Counted from the first letter of the stretch, positions 1-6,506 are shown. The stretch: DNA of 8,086 bases from AC-9 sp051984395 (GCA_051984395.1 JBPYEZ010000178.1:1-8086), one strand, 5' to 3'. Numbers and translations: made by a program. Notes: generated by a model not told the origin, from the letters alone.

Positions 1-836
1 CCTTCGCGCCACGAGGTCACGCCGAGTTGGTCCGCGAGCTCACGTTCCCCTTCCCGGTCCAGGTCATCGCCCGCATCCTCGGACTTCCCCGCCGCGACTA
101 CCCGATGTTCCAGGAGCTCGCCTTCACGCTCACCAGCGTGGGTGCCGGATATCGAGCCAGTCGCCAGGCCTCCGACCAGCTCGGCGCCTACCTCCTACCG
201 ATCGTCCGCGATCGACGGACGCGCCCGGCGGACGACCTGATCAGCGAGCTGGCGCTGGCGGAGCTCGACGGCCAGGCGCTCACCGATGAGGAGATCGTCT
301 CCTACCTTCGGCTTCTGCTTCCCGCCGGGTCGGAGACGACGTACTGCTCGATCGGCAACCTCCTCTTCGCCCTGCTGACGCACCGGGACCAGCTCGACGC
401 CATCCGGGCGGACCGCGCCCTCATTCCGCGGGCGATCGAGGAGCTGCTCCGGTGGGAGCCGGCCATTCCGTTCATTCCGCGATTGGCCACCCGCGATGTC
501 AGCATCGCCGGGGTCGCCATTCCCGCCGGTGCCCGCGTGACCGTGTGCCTCGGCGCGGCGAACCGGGACGAGACCCGATTCAGCCATCCCGATCGCTTCG
601 ACATCCATCGCGCAGAGCAGCAGCAGCTGGCATTCGCCTCCGGCCCTCACATGTGCCTGGGTATGCACCTGGCCCGCATGGAGATGCGCGTCGCCCTCGT
701 TGCCGTGCTCGAGCGCCTGCCCGACATCGAGCTGGCACCAGGTCCGGAGGGATCCGACACCGCTGATCCGCATATTCACGGCCTTGGATTCCGAAAGCCA
801 ACCAGCGTTCCCGTGCGCTTCATTCCCCAGCCATAA
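1..836 (+). CDS. Cytochrome P450, 5'-truncated by the window edge
   Basis: This is the C-terminal part of a bacterial cytochrome P450, a heme-thiolate monooxygenase that inserts one oxygen atom into a substrate using electrons from a redox partner. The frame is open from base 3, so the start lies outside the window; a TTG at 27 is not a credible start because the upstream frame still reads like P450. About 277 residues are visible against roughly 400 in the family, so about a third is missing. Counting from the codon at 27, the I-helix oxygen-activation motif AGSETT is at residues 100-105, the K-helix ExxR (ELLR) at 139-142, and the heme loop FASGPHMCLG at 203-212 with the thiolate ligand Cys210 (codon 654-656). 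The soluble sequence fits a class I bacterial enzyme fed by ferredoxin. No ferredoxin gene lies in the window and the substrate cannot be told. The TAA stop is at 834-836. The family call is secure; the subfamily is unknown. Confidence 0.95.
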   Translation, partial: FAPRGHAELVRELTFPFPVQVIARILGLPRRDYPMFQELAFTLTSVGAGYRASRQASDQLGAYLLPIVRDRRTRPADDLISELALAELDGQALTDEEIVSYLRLLLPAGSETTYCSIGNLLFALLTHRDQLDAIRADRALIPRAIEELLRWEPAIPFIPRLATRDVSIAGVAIPAGARVTVCLGAANRDETRFSHPDRFDIHRAEQQQLAFASGPHMCLGMHLARMEMRVALVAVLERLPDIELAPGPEGSDTADPHIHGLGFRKPTSVPVRFIPQP

Positions 837-903
837 GACCGTCGGTTTACCTAAAACCCGACATACGGGACATGCCGCCAGCGGACATGTGGACGCACAC
901 TAC

Positions 904-929
904 CCGTTGTGTTACAACCATCACAACGG
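904..929. promoter_or_regulatory. Operator-like inverted repeat upstream of the secreted-protein gene
   Basis: The arms CCGTTGTG (904-911) and CACAACGG (922-929) are perfect inverted repeats separated by 10 bp. A second, overlapping pairing is possible: GTTGT (906-910) with ACAAC (914-918) across 3 bp. The site lies 46 bp upstream of the ATG at 976, in the only longer spacer on the plus strand. It could be a regulator binding site or an RNA hairpin in a 5' leader. No clear -35/-10 pair could be assigned, so the function is inferred from position and symmetry only. Confidence 0.4.
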
Positions 930-975
930 CGGGCTCGGCGGAGTCCTTGAACATGGGAACACGGGGGGAGCACTT

Positions 976-1581
976 ATGCCAAGAATGAGGTACGTCGCGA
1001 GCCTCTCTACTTTGGGGCTCGGGGTCCTGTCTTTTGGAGTTTTCGCAATGGCACCGGGCGCGGGTGCCCTGGCGGGGACCGGAGGTGTCAATACCGGGTC
1101 AGCCACGACGCCTACCGGTACCGGTAGCACGACCAGTGGCACGACCAGTGGCACGACCGGCAGCACGACCAGTGGCACGACCGGCAGCTCGACCACGTCG
1201 ACCACCGCAGGCAGCGGCGGCACCGGTACTTCACAGCTACCGGGAGCACCGGCGCCGATAGACCCTGGTAGCGGCGCAAACGTCGCCAACACCAGCAATA
1301 CTGCGAATATCACGACAGGAAATTGCTCACCGGTGCAGTCGATCCAGGCCGGAAACATCGTCAATGCCAACGGGAACGGCCAAACCGTCACCTCGGGCAA
1401 TGGCGCTGGCAACGGCAATGTCGATATCAGCCAGGCGCAGTCGGCCTGCAACAACACCACCGTGGTCAACCCGACCACTGTGGTGCCTCAGACAAGGACG
1501 GTCGTCGTGCCTCAGACGACCGTGGTGCAGCAGGCCCCGGTGGCCGCGCCCGTCACCACGACGGCGCACTTCACCGGCTAG
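976..1581 (+). CDS. Small secreted Thr/Ser/Gly- and Asn/Gly-rich protein, unrecognised family
   Basis: The predicted product is a 201-residue exported protein that I cannot assign to a family. The ATG at 976 is chosen because a GGGGGGAG ribosome binding site (963-970) precedes it by 5 bp and the product then begins with a signal peptide: basic MPRMR, a hydrophobic stretch to about residue 29, and an ALA cleavage site near residue 33. Residues 40-85 are a low-complexity Thr/Ser/Gly segment built from STT/SGTT units. Residues 100-160 are Asn/Gly/Ala-rich with an alternating, beta-like pattern and the only two cysteines, Cys117 and Cys158, which could form a disulfide. Residues 161-200 are Thr/Val/Pro/Gln-rich with a repeated TVVVPQT-like phrase. 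There is no lysine and almost no charge after the signal. This layout recalls surface fibre or coat proteins such as chaplins or rodlins in style only; no conserved motif of those families is visible. A strong hairpin follows the gene. Confidence 0.75.
   Translation: MPRMRYVASLSTLGLGVLSFGVFAMAPGAGALAGTGGVNTGSATTPTGTGSTTSGTTSGTTGSTTSGTTGSSTTSTTAGSGGTGTSQLPGAPAPIDPGSGANVANTSNTANITTGNCSPVQSIQAGNIVNANGNGQTVTSGNGAGNGNVDISQAQSACNNTTVVNPTTVVPQTRTVVVPQTTVVQQAPVAAPVTTTAHFTG
1112..1127. repeat. 16-bp perfect palindrome inside the secreted-protein gene
   Basis: The 16 bases CTACCGGTACCGGTAG equal their own reverse complement. They lie in coding sequence for the Thr-Gly-Thr-Gly-Ser segment, at the start of the low-complexity region. 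The palindrome may simply follow from repeated ACCGGT codon pairs, or it may be a protein-binding site. Confidence 0.6.
1127..1197 (+). repeat. Tandem 12-bp coding repeats (STT/SGTT units)
   Basis: Degenerate 12-bp units of the type agtggcacgacc or ggcagcacgacc follow one another about six times, encoding SGTT and GSTT tetrads in the exported protein. The near identity of codons as well as residues suggests expansion by slippage or unequal exchange, so the number of units may vary between strains. Confidence 0.75.
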
Positions 1582-1614
1582 CCGCACCGCGACAAGCGAC
1601 AGCAACACCCGACC

Positions 1615-1648
1615 AGAGAGCCGCACGCTTCCGGGCGTGCGGCTCTCT
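1615..1648 (+). terminator. Strong hairpin, probable terminator of the secreted-protein gene
   Basis: A perfect 14-bp stem, AGAGAGCCGCACGC (1615-1628) with its complement at 1635-1648, encloses a 6-base loop. It begins 33 bp after the TAG of the secreted-protein gene and ends 20 bp before the ribosome binding site of the transpeptidase gene. No run of T follows, which is common for actinobacterial terminators; attenuation of read-through into the next gene is an alternative. Confidence 0.7.
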
Positions 1649-1683
1649 GTACCATTGGGCCGAGCGACGGGGGGAGGCCTGCA

Positions 1684-2463
1684 GTGTCACGGATGCGCTC
1701 GACGCCGGTCGTCGTGCTCGCTATTGCCATCGGAGCCCTCGCTGCCGCCTGCGGAAGCAGCAGTGACGCGGCGACGGCGAAGGCTGCTCTGCGGGCCACG
1801 GTCTCGGCCAGGCCAGCGGCCACGGTGTCGCGACCGACAACGCCGCCGTCGCCGCAGTTCCCCGCGTATACGGCCACTGCGCTGCAGTCGAAGCTCGACG
1901 TGCGCAGCTCGCCCAACGGACCGACGACGGTCACCCTGAACAGCCCGCTCCCGGAGGGCACCCCCCTCACGCTGCTGCTCACGCCGGGCATCTCGCAGAC
2001 AGGAGGAGGCTGGCTGCAGGTGTTTCTCCCGATCAAGCCCAACGGCAGCACGGGGTGGGTCCGGGCCAGCGACGTGAAGGTCCAGGGCGATCCGTACCGC
2101 CTGGTGGTGACCCAGTCCAGTCACCAGCTGAGCGTCTACAACTTCGGCAACCTCGAGCGGTCGTACCCGGTCGCAGTGGGCGCGGCCGACACGCCCACAC
2201 CCGACGGCACGTACTACATCACCGAGCTGCTCAAGACCACCAACCCCGGGGTCTACGGTGACTACGCCTACGGCCTGTCGGGCCACTCCCCGACCCTCAC
2301 CGACTTCGATGGCTACGACGCGGAGATCGGCCTCCACGGCACAGGTGATCCCTCCAGCATCGGCCAGAGCGTGAGCCATGGCTGCGTCCGCCTCAACAAC
2401 GCCGACGTCGACGCACTGGTACCCCTGCTCCCCCTCGGCACCCCCGTCGAGATCCAGGCCTGA
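1684..2463 (+). CDS. L,D-transpeptidase (YkuD domain) lipoprotein
   Basis: This is a 259-residue predicted lipoprotein of the L,D-transpeptidase family, which makes 3-3 cross-links in peptidoglycan or attaches proteins to it, outside the membrane. The GTG start at 1684 has a GGGGGGAGG ribosome binding site (1669-1677) 6 bp upstream; an ATG three codons later is less well placed. The signal segment (residues 8-22) ends in a lipobox-like LAAAC with Cys23 as the lipidated residue; Ala rather than Leu at -3 makes it slightly unusual. A Ser/Thr/Pro/Ala-rich spacer (24-62) is followed by a possible SH3-like region (about 65-133, including LDVRSSPNG and GWVRASDV) and the YkuD catalytic domain (about 137-258). 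Its active site is clear: HGTG at 218-221 and SHGCVRLNN at 231-239 with the nucleophile Cys234 (codon 2383-2385). It is probably transcribed alone, between the upstream hairpin and a convergent gene. Confidence 0.93.
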   Translation: MSRMRSTPVVVLAIAIGALAAACGSSSDAATAKAALRATVSARPAATVSRPTTPPSPQFPAYTATALQSKLDVRSSPNGPTTVTLNSPLPEGTPLTLLLTPGISQTGGGWLQVFLPIKPNGSTGWVRASDVKVQGDPYRLVVTQSSHQLSVYNFGNLERSYPVAVGAADTPTPDGTYYITELLKTTNPGVYGDYAYGLSGHSPTLTDFDGYDAEIGLHGTGDPSSIGQSVSHGCVRLNNADVDALVPLLPLGTPVEIQA

Positions 2464-2476
2464 GCAGCGGATCGCG

Positions 2477-3478
2477 CTAGCGCCGCCGACTCTTTCTGGC
2501 CGGGGCGGCGGCCCTTCGCTTCGCCTTGGTCGCCTTGGCGGTCCTCGTCGCCTTGGCGGTTTTGGTCGCCTTGGTGCTCCTCACCGGCTTGGCGGCCTTG
2601 CTCGCCTTGGCAGTCTTGCTCGCCTTGGCAGTCTTGCTCGCCTTGACGGCCTTGGCAGTCCTGGTCGCCTTGGCAGTCCTGGTCGCCTTGGCGGTCCTGG
2701 TCGCCTTGGCGGTGCTGACCGGCTTGGCGGCCTTGGTGGTCCTGACCGGCTTGGTGGCCTTGGCCGGCTTGGTCGCCCGACCCGATCTCGTGGCCTTCGT
2801 CGCCTTGGATGACGTCGACGCCCGGCGCGCCTTCGTGGTCGCCCGCGCCTTGACCGCTTTGGAGGCACGCCCAGACTTGGCCGTCTTCTGCTGCGCCTTC
2901 GTCGCCGGGCGCTGCTTGGAGGCCACCCTCGCCCGACCAGTCTGCTTCGCCTTGCGGGTCTTGGACGGGGTTGTCTTCTTGCTGGTCCTGGTCCCCGCGC
3001 CCGGCTTGGCGACCTTCTTCTTCACCTTCTGGGCCTTGGTCGCCGGCCGCGCCTTCTTCGCTCTGGCGGGCGGTGCAGGACGCGCGCTCCCCGCCGCTGT
3101 CGTCCCCGCCCTGCCGGTCCCCGTGGCTGCCGAGGGGGTGCGCCTCGGCCGTGCCCGACCGGTGGACTTCGCTGCCCGAGCCTTCTTCGCCGGCGGTCGG
3201 GCGACGACCCGCCGGCTCACGCGCCCGACCAGGCCATCGAGGCACTGCGCCCATGTGCGCTCGCCCGCCGCCCACAGCCACAGCTCGTAGCCATAGTCCC
3301 CGAGGATCGCCGACAGCGCGGCCCGATCCACGCCCTGGGCGGCGAGCGCGGAACCCCATGCGCTCCACAGCGGTGCGACGATGAACGTGCCCGAGGCGAT
3401 CTCCGCCCGCACCGCATCCGGCTCGGCGGCCACTCGAGCCCGCACGCCCGTCGGCTCGGCGAGCCCCGGCAGCTCCAC
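2477..3478 (-). CDS. Unrecognised small domain with a long Lys/Ala/Thr/Arg (histone H1-like) tail
   Basis: The product has 333 residues in two unlike parts. The GTG at 3478 is chosen because it lies 5 bp after the FrhB stop (TGA at 3486-3484) and a GGGAG (3494-3490) stands 11 bp upstream; the frame is open further upstream, but only as a shadow of the FrhB gene. Residues 1-92 form a mixed, probably folded domain with aromatic phrases such as TFIVAPLWSAWG and YGYELWLWAAGERTW and a single Cys79; I do not recognise it. From about residue 93 to the end the chain is almost only Ala, Lys, Thr, Arg, Ser, Pro and Gly. The last acidic residue is Asp81 and the last aromatic is Trp76, so about 250 residues carry no negative charge. 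The tail resembles those of actinobacterial HupB and eukaryotic H1, which bind DNA or RNA, but the N-terminal part lacks any visible HU motif. It is the last gene of the reductase cluster and faces the transpeptidase gene. Confidence 0.8.
   Translation of the reverse strand: MELPGLAEPTGVRARVAAEPDAVRAEIASGTFIVAPLWSAWGSALAAQGVDRAALSAILGDYGYELWLWAAGERTWAQCLDGLVGRVSRRVVARPPAKKARAAKSTGRARPRRTPSAATGTGRAGTTAAGSARPAPPARAKKARPATKAQKVKKKVAKPGAGTRTSKKTTPSKTRKAKQTGRARVASKQRPATKAQQKTAKSGRASKAVKARATTKARRASTSSKATKATRSGRATKPAKATKPVRTTKAAKPVSTAKATRTAKATRTAKATRTAKAVKASKTAKASKTAKASKAAKPVRSTKATKTAKATRTAKATKAKRRAAAPARKSRRR
2517..2774 (-). repeat. Tandem repeats encoding the Lys/Ala/Thr tail
   Basis: The C-terminal tail is encoded by degenerate repeats based on an 18-bp unit. 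On the plus strand ttggcagtcctggtcgcc occurs at 2652-2669 and 2670-2687, with a one-mismatch copy at 2688-2705; a variant, ttggcagtcttgctcgcc, occurs twice at 2607-2624 and 2625-2642. The units encode TAKATR and TAKASK hexads. A 9-bp half unit separates the two blocks, so copy number may change in steps of 3 or 6 residues without breaking the frame. Confidence 0.85.
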
Positions 3479-3483
3479 GAGGG

Positions 3484-4773
3484 TCAGCGCTCCCGAAACA
3501 CGGGCGCCCGGTCGGTCTCGCCGTACGCCCGGAGGTGCTCCTCGAAGTCGACGAACAGCGGCCCGTCCGGGTCGAAGGGCCGCGCCAGCGTCCGCAGGGC
3601 GACCTTCTTGTCGAAACCGCTCAGCTTGTGGAGCGGCTCGGCGGAGTCGAGGCCACGAACCTCGAGCCCGTTCCTCGCCCGCTCGAAGGCGGTGCGACCC
3701 GCCTCGGTGCGGACCAGGACGCTCGAGTACCCCTCGTCGCTGCCCACGCTGCCCACCGAGATGTCGGCGCCGTGGCCCAGGAAGTCGGCGCACTCGTCGC
3801 AGCCCTTGAGGGCCGCGCCGTGGAAGTCCCGCACGGGCTCGTCAACGATCCGATTGCCCTCGCGGTCTTCGACGATCATCCGTCCGTGGATCACGTCCAC
3901 CTTGCCCACCTGCGAGAGCAGCACGCCCCGCCGGTCGCGCAGTTCTCGAAGCATGAGCCCGCGGTAGTCGAAGCTCTTGGTGCACAACAGGGCAATCGTC
4001 AGCACCACGGCGTCGACGCGAGACTTGCCCCAGGTCCACGGCCGCGCCTGCATGGCCCGGATCGCCTGCACCTCGCAGGGGGTACCGACCACGGCGATCT
4101 TGGGATCACGGGGCAGGTCGTGACGACCGAGATCCAGATGGCCGAGTCCCATCGTCTGGTTGTAGAAGCTGCCCGCCGACGCCGCCACCTCTTCCGCCGT
4201 ACGGGCCAGGTGGGCGACACCCTTCCACGGCTTGTTGTCGTCCTCCCGCGCCAGCAGCACCCCGTCGAGCTCACCCGCCTCGAGGGCGGCCACGAGGATG
4301 GCGCTCACCACACCGCCGTCCTGCGCACCGGGCATCCCGTCTGCCACCCGGGCGGTGTGGGCGTCGCGCATGACGCCGAGCCCATCGCTGGCCGGTCCCC
4401 CCGTGATGCTCCAACCCGAATCAGCCCCACCGGCAGGCTCGTCGTCCTCGGATCGTGGTCGGGTCCCGTTGCCGTTGCGCCGATGCGACAACGAGACCGG
4501 CGTCTCCTCGATGAGCGGCCACGTCGCCTCGTACCGCAATCCGCCTCGTGGGCAGAAGTCCCAGCACAGCGAGCAGCCTGTGCACATCTTCACCAGCTCC
4601 GGGAGGTCGTCCCCACCGATGCCGATCGAGTCGGACGGGCACACAGCGACGCACGCGCCGCATTGGATGCATCGTCCGGCGTCGATGACGGCAGCCTCCA
4701 GCTCCCAGAACCACGTCTTGCCCGGCACCTCCTCGACGCCGCTCATCTCGTCGCGGATGGTGAAGCCGGCCAT
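3484..4773 (-). CDS. FrhB-family coenzyme F420 oxidoreductase subunit with two N-terminal [4Fe-4S] motifs
   Basis: This 429-residue protein belongs to the FrhB/FpoF family, flavoproteins that pass electrons between coenzyme F420 and iron-sulfur centres. The ATG at 4773 is chosen because it overlaps the stop of the upstream reductase (TGATG), a sign of translational coupling; the frame is open for 19 codons further, inside the reductase gene. Two ferredoxin motifs come first: CIQCGACVAVCP with Cys35, 38, 41 and 45, and CTGCSLCWDFCP with Cys64, 67, 70 and 74. A variable Gly/Asp/Glu-rich linker (about 92-148) follows. The FrhB core shows QDGGVVSAIL (151-160), VVGTPCEVQAIR (228-239), LLCTKSF (262-268) and GCDECADF (324-331), then ADISVGSVG. 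Cys233, 264, 325 and 328 could hold a third cluster near FAD. Relatives also use other donors, as in 7-hydroxymethyl chlorophyll a reductase, so F420 is likely but not shown by sequence alone. Its partner is probably the reductase encoded just upstream. Confidence 0.92.
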   Translation of the reverse strand: MAGFTIRDEMSGVEEVPGKTWFWELEAAVIDAGRCIQCGACVAVCPSDSIGIGGDDLPELVKMCTGCSLCWDFCPRGGLRYEATWPLIEETPVSLSHRRNGNGTRPRSEDDEPAGGADSGWSITGGPASDGLGVMRDAHTARVADGMPGAQDGGVVSAILVAALEAGELDGVLLAREDDNKPWKGVAHLARTAEEVAASAGSFYNQTMGLGHLDLGRHDLPRDPKIAVVGTPCEVQAIRAMQARPWTWGKSRVDAVVLTIALLCTKSFDYRGLMLRELRDRRGVLLSQVGKVDVIHGRMIVEDREGNRIVDEPVRDFHGAALKGCDECADFLGHGADISVGSVGSDEGYSSVLVRTEAGRTAFERARNGLEVRGLDSAEPLHKLSGFDKKVALRTLARPFDPDGPLFVDFEEHLRAYGETDRAPVFRER

Positions 4774-6506
4774 CAGGCGGACCCGTTCAGCGTCGCCCGC
4801 AGCTCGCCGTTGGGCACCCTTCGGGACCACCTATGGAAGGGCTCGTCCGGCCGACGCTCGGCTCGGTAGCGCCCCAACACCCGCACCAGAGCGGCGGGAA
4901 CGTCGTCCACGGGCTTGGCCCCCTCCACCCAGTCGATGAACGCGGCCTCTGCTCCGAGGCTGCCGCCGAGGCCGATGTCGACCGCCTCGGAGATCCGATC
5001 GGGCAGCTGCGCCGTCTCCCCCCGGAGGCCGATGTCGGCGATCTGGGGCTGCGCGCACGACGCCGAGCACCCGGAGAAATGCAGCCGCACGATCTCGTCG
5101 CCGCTGCTCGCCCCGTTCGCCGCGTTCCCGTCGGCGCCCAGCTCCTCGTCGAGGAACCGCGCCCACTGGAGCGCGCGGGCCTTGGTCTCGACCACGGCGA
5201 AGCGACAGAACTCGCTGCCCGTGCAAGCGGCGGCGCCGCGACTGAACGGGCCGGGGGCGGGACTGTGGACCCGAAGCAGCGGCTCGGCCAGCAGATCGTC
5301 CAGGCGCTCCTCGGGGACCCCGACCAGCACCAGGTTCTGATCCGTCGCCAACCGCAGCTCGCCGTCCCCGTAGGCCGAGGCGAGACGGGCCGCCTCGACC
5401 AGGTCCCTTCCCGACATGCGGCCCACGGTGACGCTCAGCCCCACAGAGAAGCGCCCTGGCCGGCGCTCGGCGTGCACCCCGACGTGGTCGCCGCGATAGC
5501 GCCGGGTCAGCTGCTCTCCGGCGGGGGCGAGCGGAACGGCACTCCTCGCCCCCACCTCGGCCCGGAATCCCTCAGGCCCGAGCTCCTGGACCAGGTACCG
5601 CATCCGGCAGATGCCGCGGTTCTCGCGGTTTCCCAGCTCGCCGTAGACCTGGGCGATGGCCCTGGTGATCTCGACGGCCTCGTCGGGCCGCACGAAGACG
5701 TCGATGTCGGACGCCATGCGGGGCCCGTCGGACAGACCGCCGCCCACGAGCACGTTGAACCCCAACGTGCCGTCGTCGGCGCGGGCAGGCCACATGCCGA
5801 TGTCGTTGATCTCGGCCTGGGCGCAATCCTCCCGGCACCCGGTCACGCTGATCTTGAACTTGCGGGGGAGGTTCGCGTACTCGCGGTTGCCGGTGAAGAA
5901 GGCGGAGATGGCCTGAGCGACGGGCGATGCGTCGAAGACCTCGTCGGCATCGATGCCCGCCACCGGGCAGCACAGCACGTTGCGGGCCGAGTCACCGCAG
6001 GCCTGGACGGTGACGACACCGACGGACTCCAGCCGGCGCCAGATCTCCGGCACGTCCTCGATGCGGATCCAGTGCAGCTGCACGTCCTGGCGGGTCGTGA
6101 GGTCGCAGAAGCCATCGCCGAACACCGGGTTGGGCTCGGGGCCGCGGGCGAGCTCCTCCGCGATCTCGCCGATGGTCCGAGCCTGGAGGGCGCTCAGGCG
6201 ACCCCCGGGGACCTTGACGCGCACCATGAAGGCGTCCCCGCCCTGCCGCTGCGGATACAGCCCCACCCACTTGAGCCGCTCCTGCTCGCCGGGGACGGCC
6301 GCGATGGCGGCGGGTCCCTCCCTGGCGTAGCGGTCGATGACGGCCTGGTAGACGTCGAGGGGGTGGCGCGCCAGCTTGATGCGCTCGACCTCGTTGAGCT
6401 GTCCCGCCGTCCGAAACGGCCGCAGGAACTCCATCGATCCCGGTCCTCGACTGAGCAGATGGTCCGGGCTCGGCCACCCGGCGTCGGGCCGCGATGCTAG
6501 CGCCAT
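4773..6506 (-). CDS. Siroheme nitrite/sulfite reductase
   Basis: The 577-residue product is a siroheme and [4Fe-4S] reductase that carries out six-electron reduction of sulfite to sulfide or nitrite to ammonia in the cytoplasm. It shows the doubled architecture of the family. The first half has a ferredoxin-like part with LTTRQDVQLHWI (136-147), GDSARNVLCCPVAGID (171-186) and FKISVTGCREDCAQAEINDIG (217-237). The second half has TDQNLVLVGVP (388-398) and the cofactor ligands, C-x5-C at Cys428/Cys434 and C-x3-C at Cys480/Cys484, where Cys484 would bridge cluster and siroheme. NRENRGICRMRYLVQELG (293-310) matches the family linker. Length fits ferredoxin-type enzymes. The start is uncertain: ATG at 6506 sits next to an AT-rich gap, but the first 24 residues look unconserved and an ATG at 6434 (MEFLRPF) is an alternative. 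No sulfate-activation, nitrate or siroheme genes are nearby to decide the substrate. It is coupled to the FrhB gene. Confidence 0.93.
   Translation of the reverse strand: MALASRPDAGWPSPDHLLSRGPGSMEFLRPFRTAGQLNEVERIKLARHPLDVYQAVIDRYAREGPAAIAAVPGEQERLKWVGLYPQRQGGDAFMVRVKVPGGRLSALQARTIGEIAEELARGPEPNPVFGDGFCDLTTRQDVQLHWIRIEDVPEIWRRLESVGVVTVQACGDSARNVLCCPVAGIDADEVFDASPVAQAISAFFTGNREYANLPRKFKISVTGCREDCAQAEINDIGMWPARADDGTLGFNVLVGGGLSDGPRMASDIDVFVRPDEAVEITRAIAQVYGELGNRENRGICRMRYLVQELGPEGFRAEVGARSAVPLAPAGEQLTRRYRGDHVGVHAERRPGRFSVGLSVTVGRMSGRDLVEAARLASAYGDGELRLATDQNLVLVGVPEERLDDLLAEPLLRVHSPAPGPFSRGAAACTGSEFCRFAVVETKARALQWARFLDEELGADGNAANGASSGDEIVRLHFSGCSASCAQPQIADIGLRGETAQLPDRISEAVDIGLGGSLGAEAAFIDWVEGAKPVDDVPAALVRVLGRYRAERRPDEPFHRWSRRVPNGELRATLNGSA

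Noticed and set aside
700..975. Longer start for the secreted protein inside the P450 gene.
   Set aside because: The extension would overlap the P450 C-terminus in another frame, cover the spacer, and bury the signal peptide; the ATG at 976 has a strong ribosome binding site.
2526..3290. A plus-strand frame giving a highly hydrophobic Leu/Val/Ala protein that looks like membrane segments.
   Set aside because: It is the complement of Lys/Ala/Thr codons in the basic tail; the regular Leu/Ala pattern follows from the repeats, not from membrane helices.
3479..3793. N-terminal extension of the basic-tail protein, since its frame is open up to 3793.
   Set aside because: The extension overlaps the FrhB coding region, reads as Arg/Gly/Pro-rich shadow sequence, and the GTG at 3478 directly follows the FrhB stop.
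3535..4869. A 444-codon open frame on the plus strand opposite the FrhB gene.
   Set aside because: The minus strand carries two ferredoxin motifs and FrhB signatures; the plus-strand product shows no domain and no ribosome binding site.
4833..6500. A 555-codon open frame on the plus strand opposite the siroheme reductase.
   Set aside because: It is a shadow: in high-GC DNA the antisense frame of a real gene often stays open. The minus strand has complete family motifs across the same region, and the plus-strand product has none.
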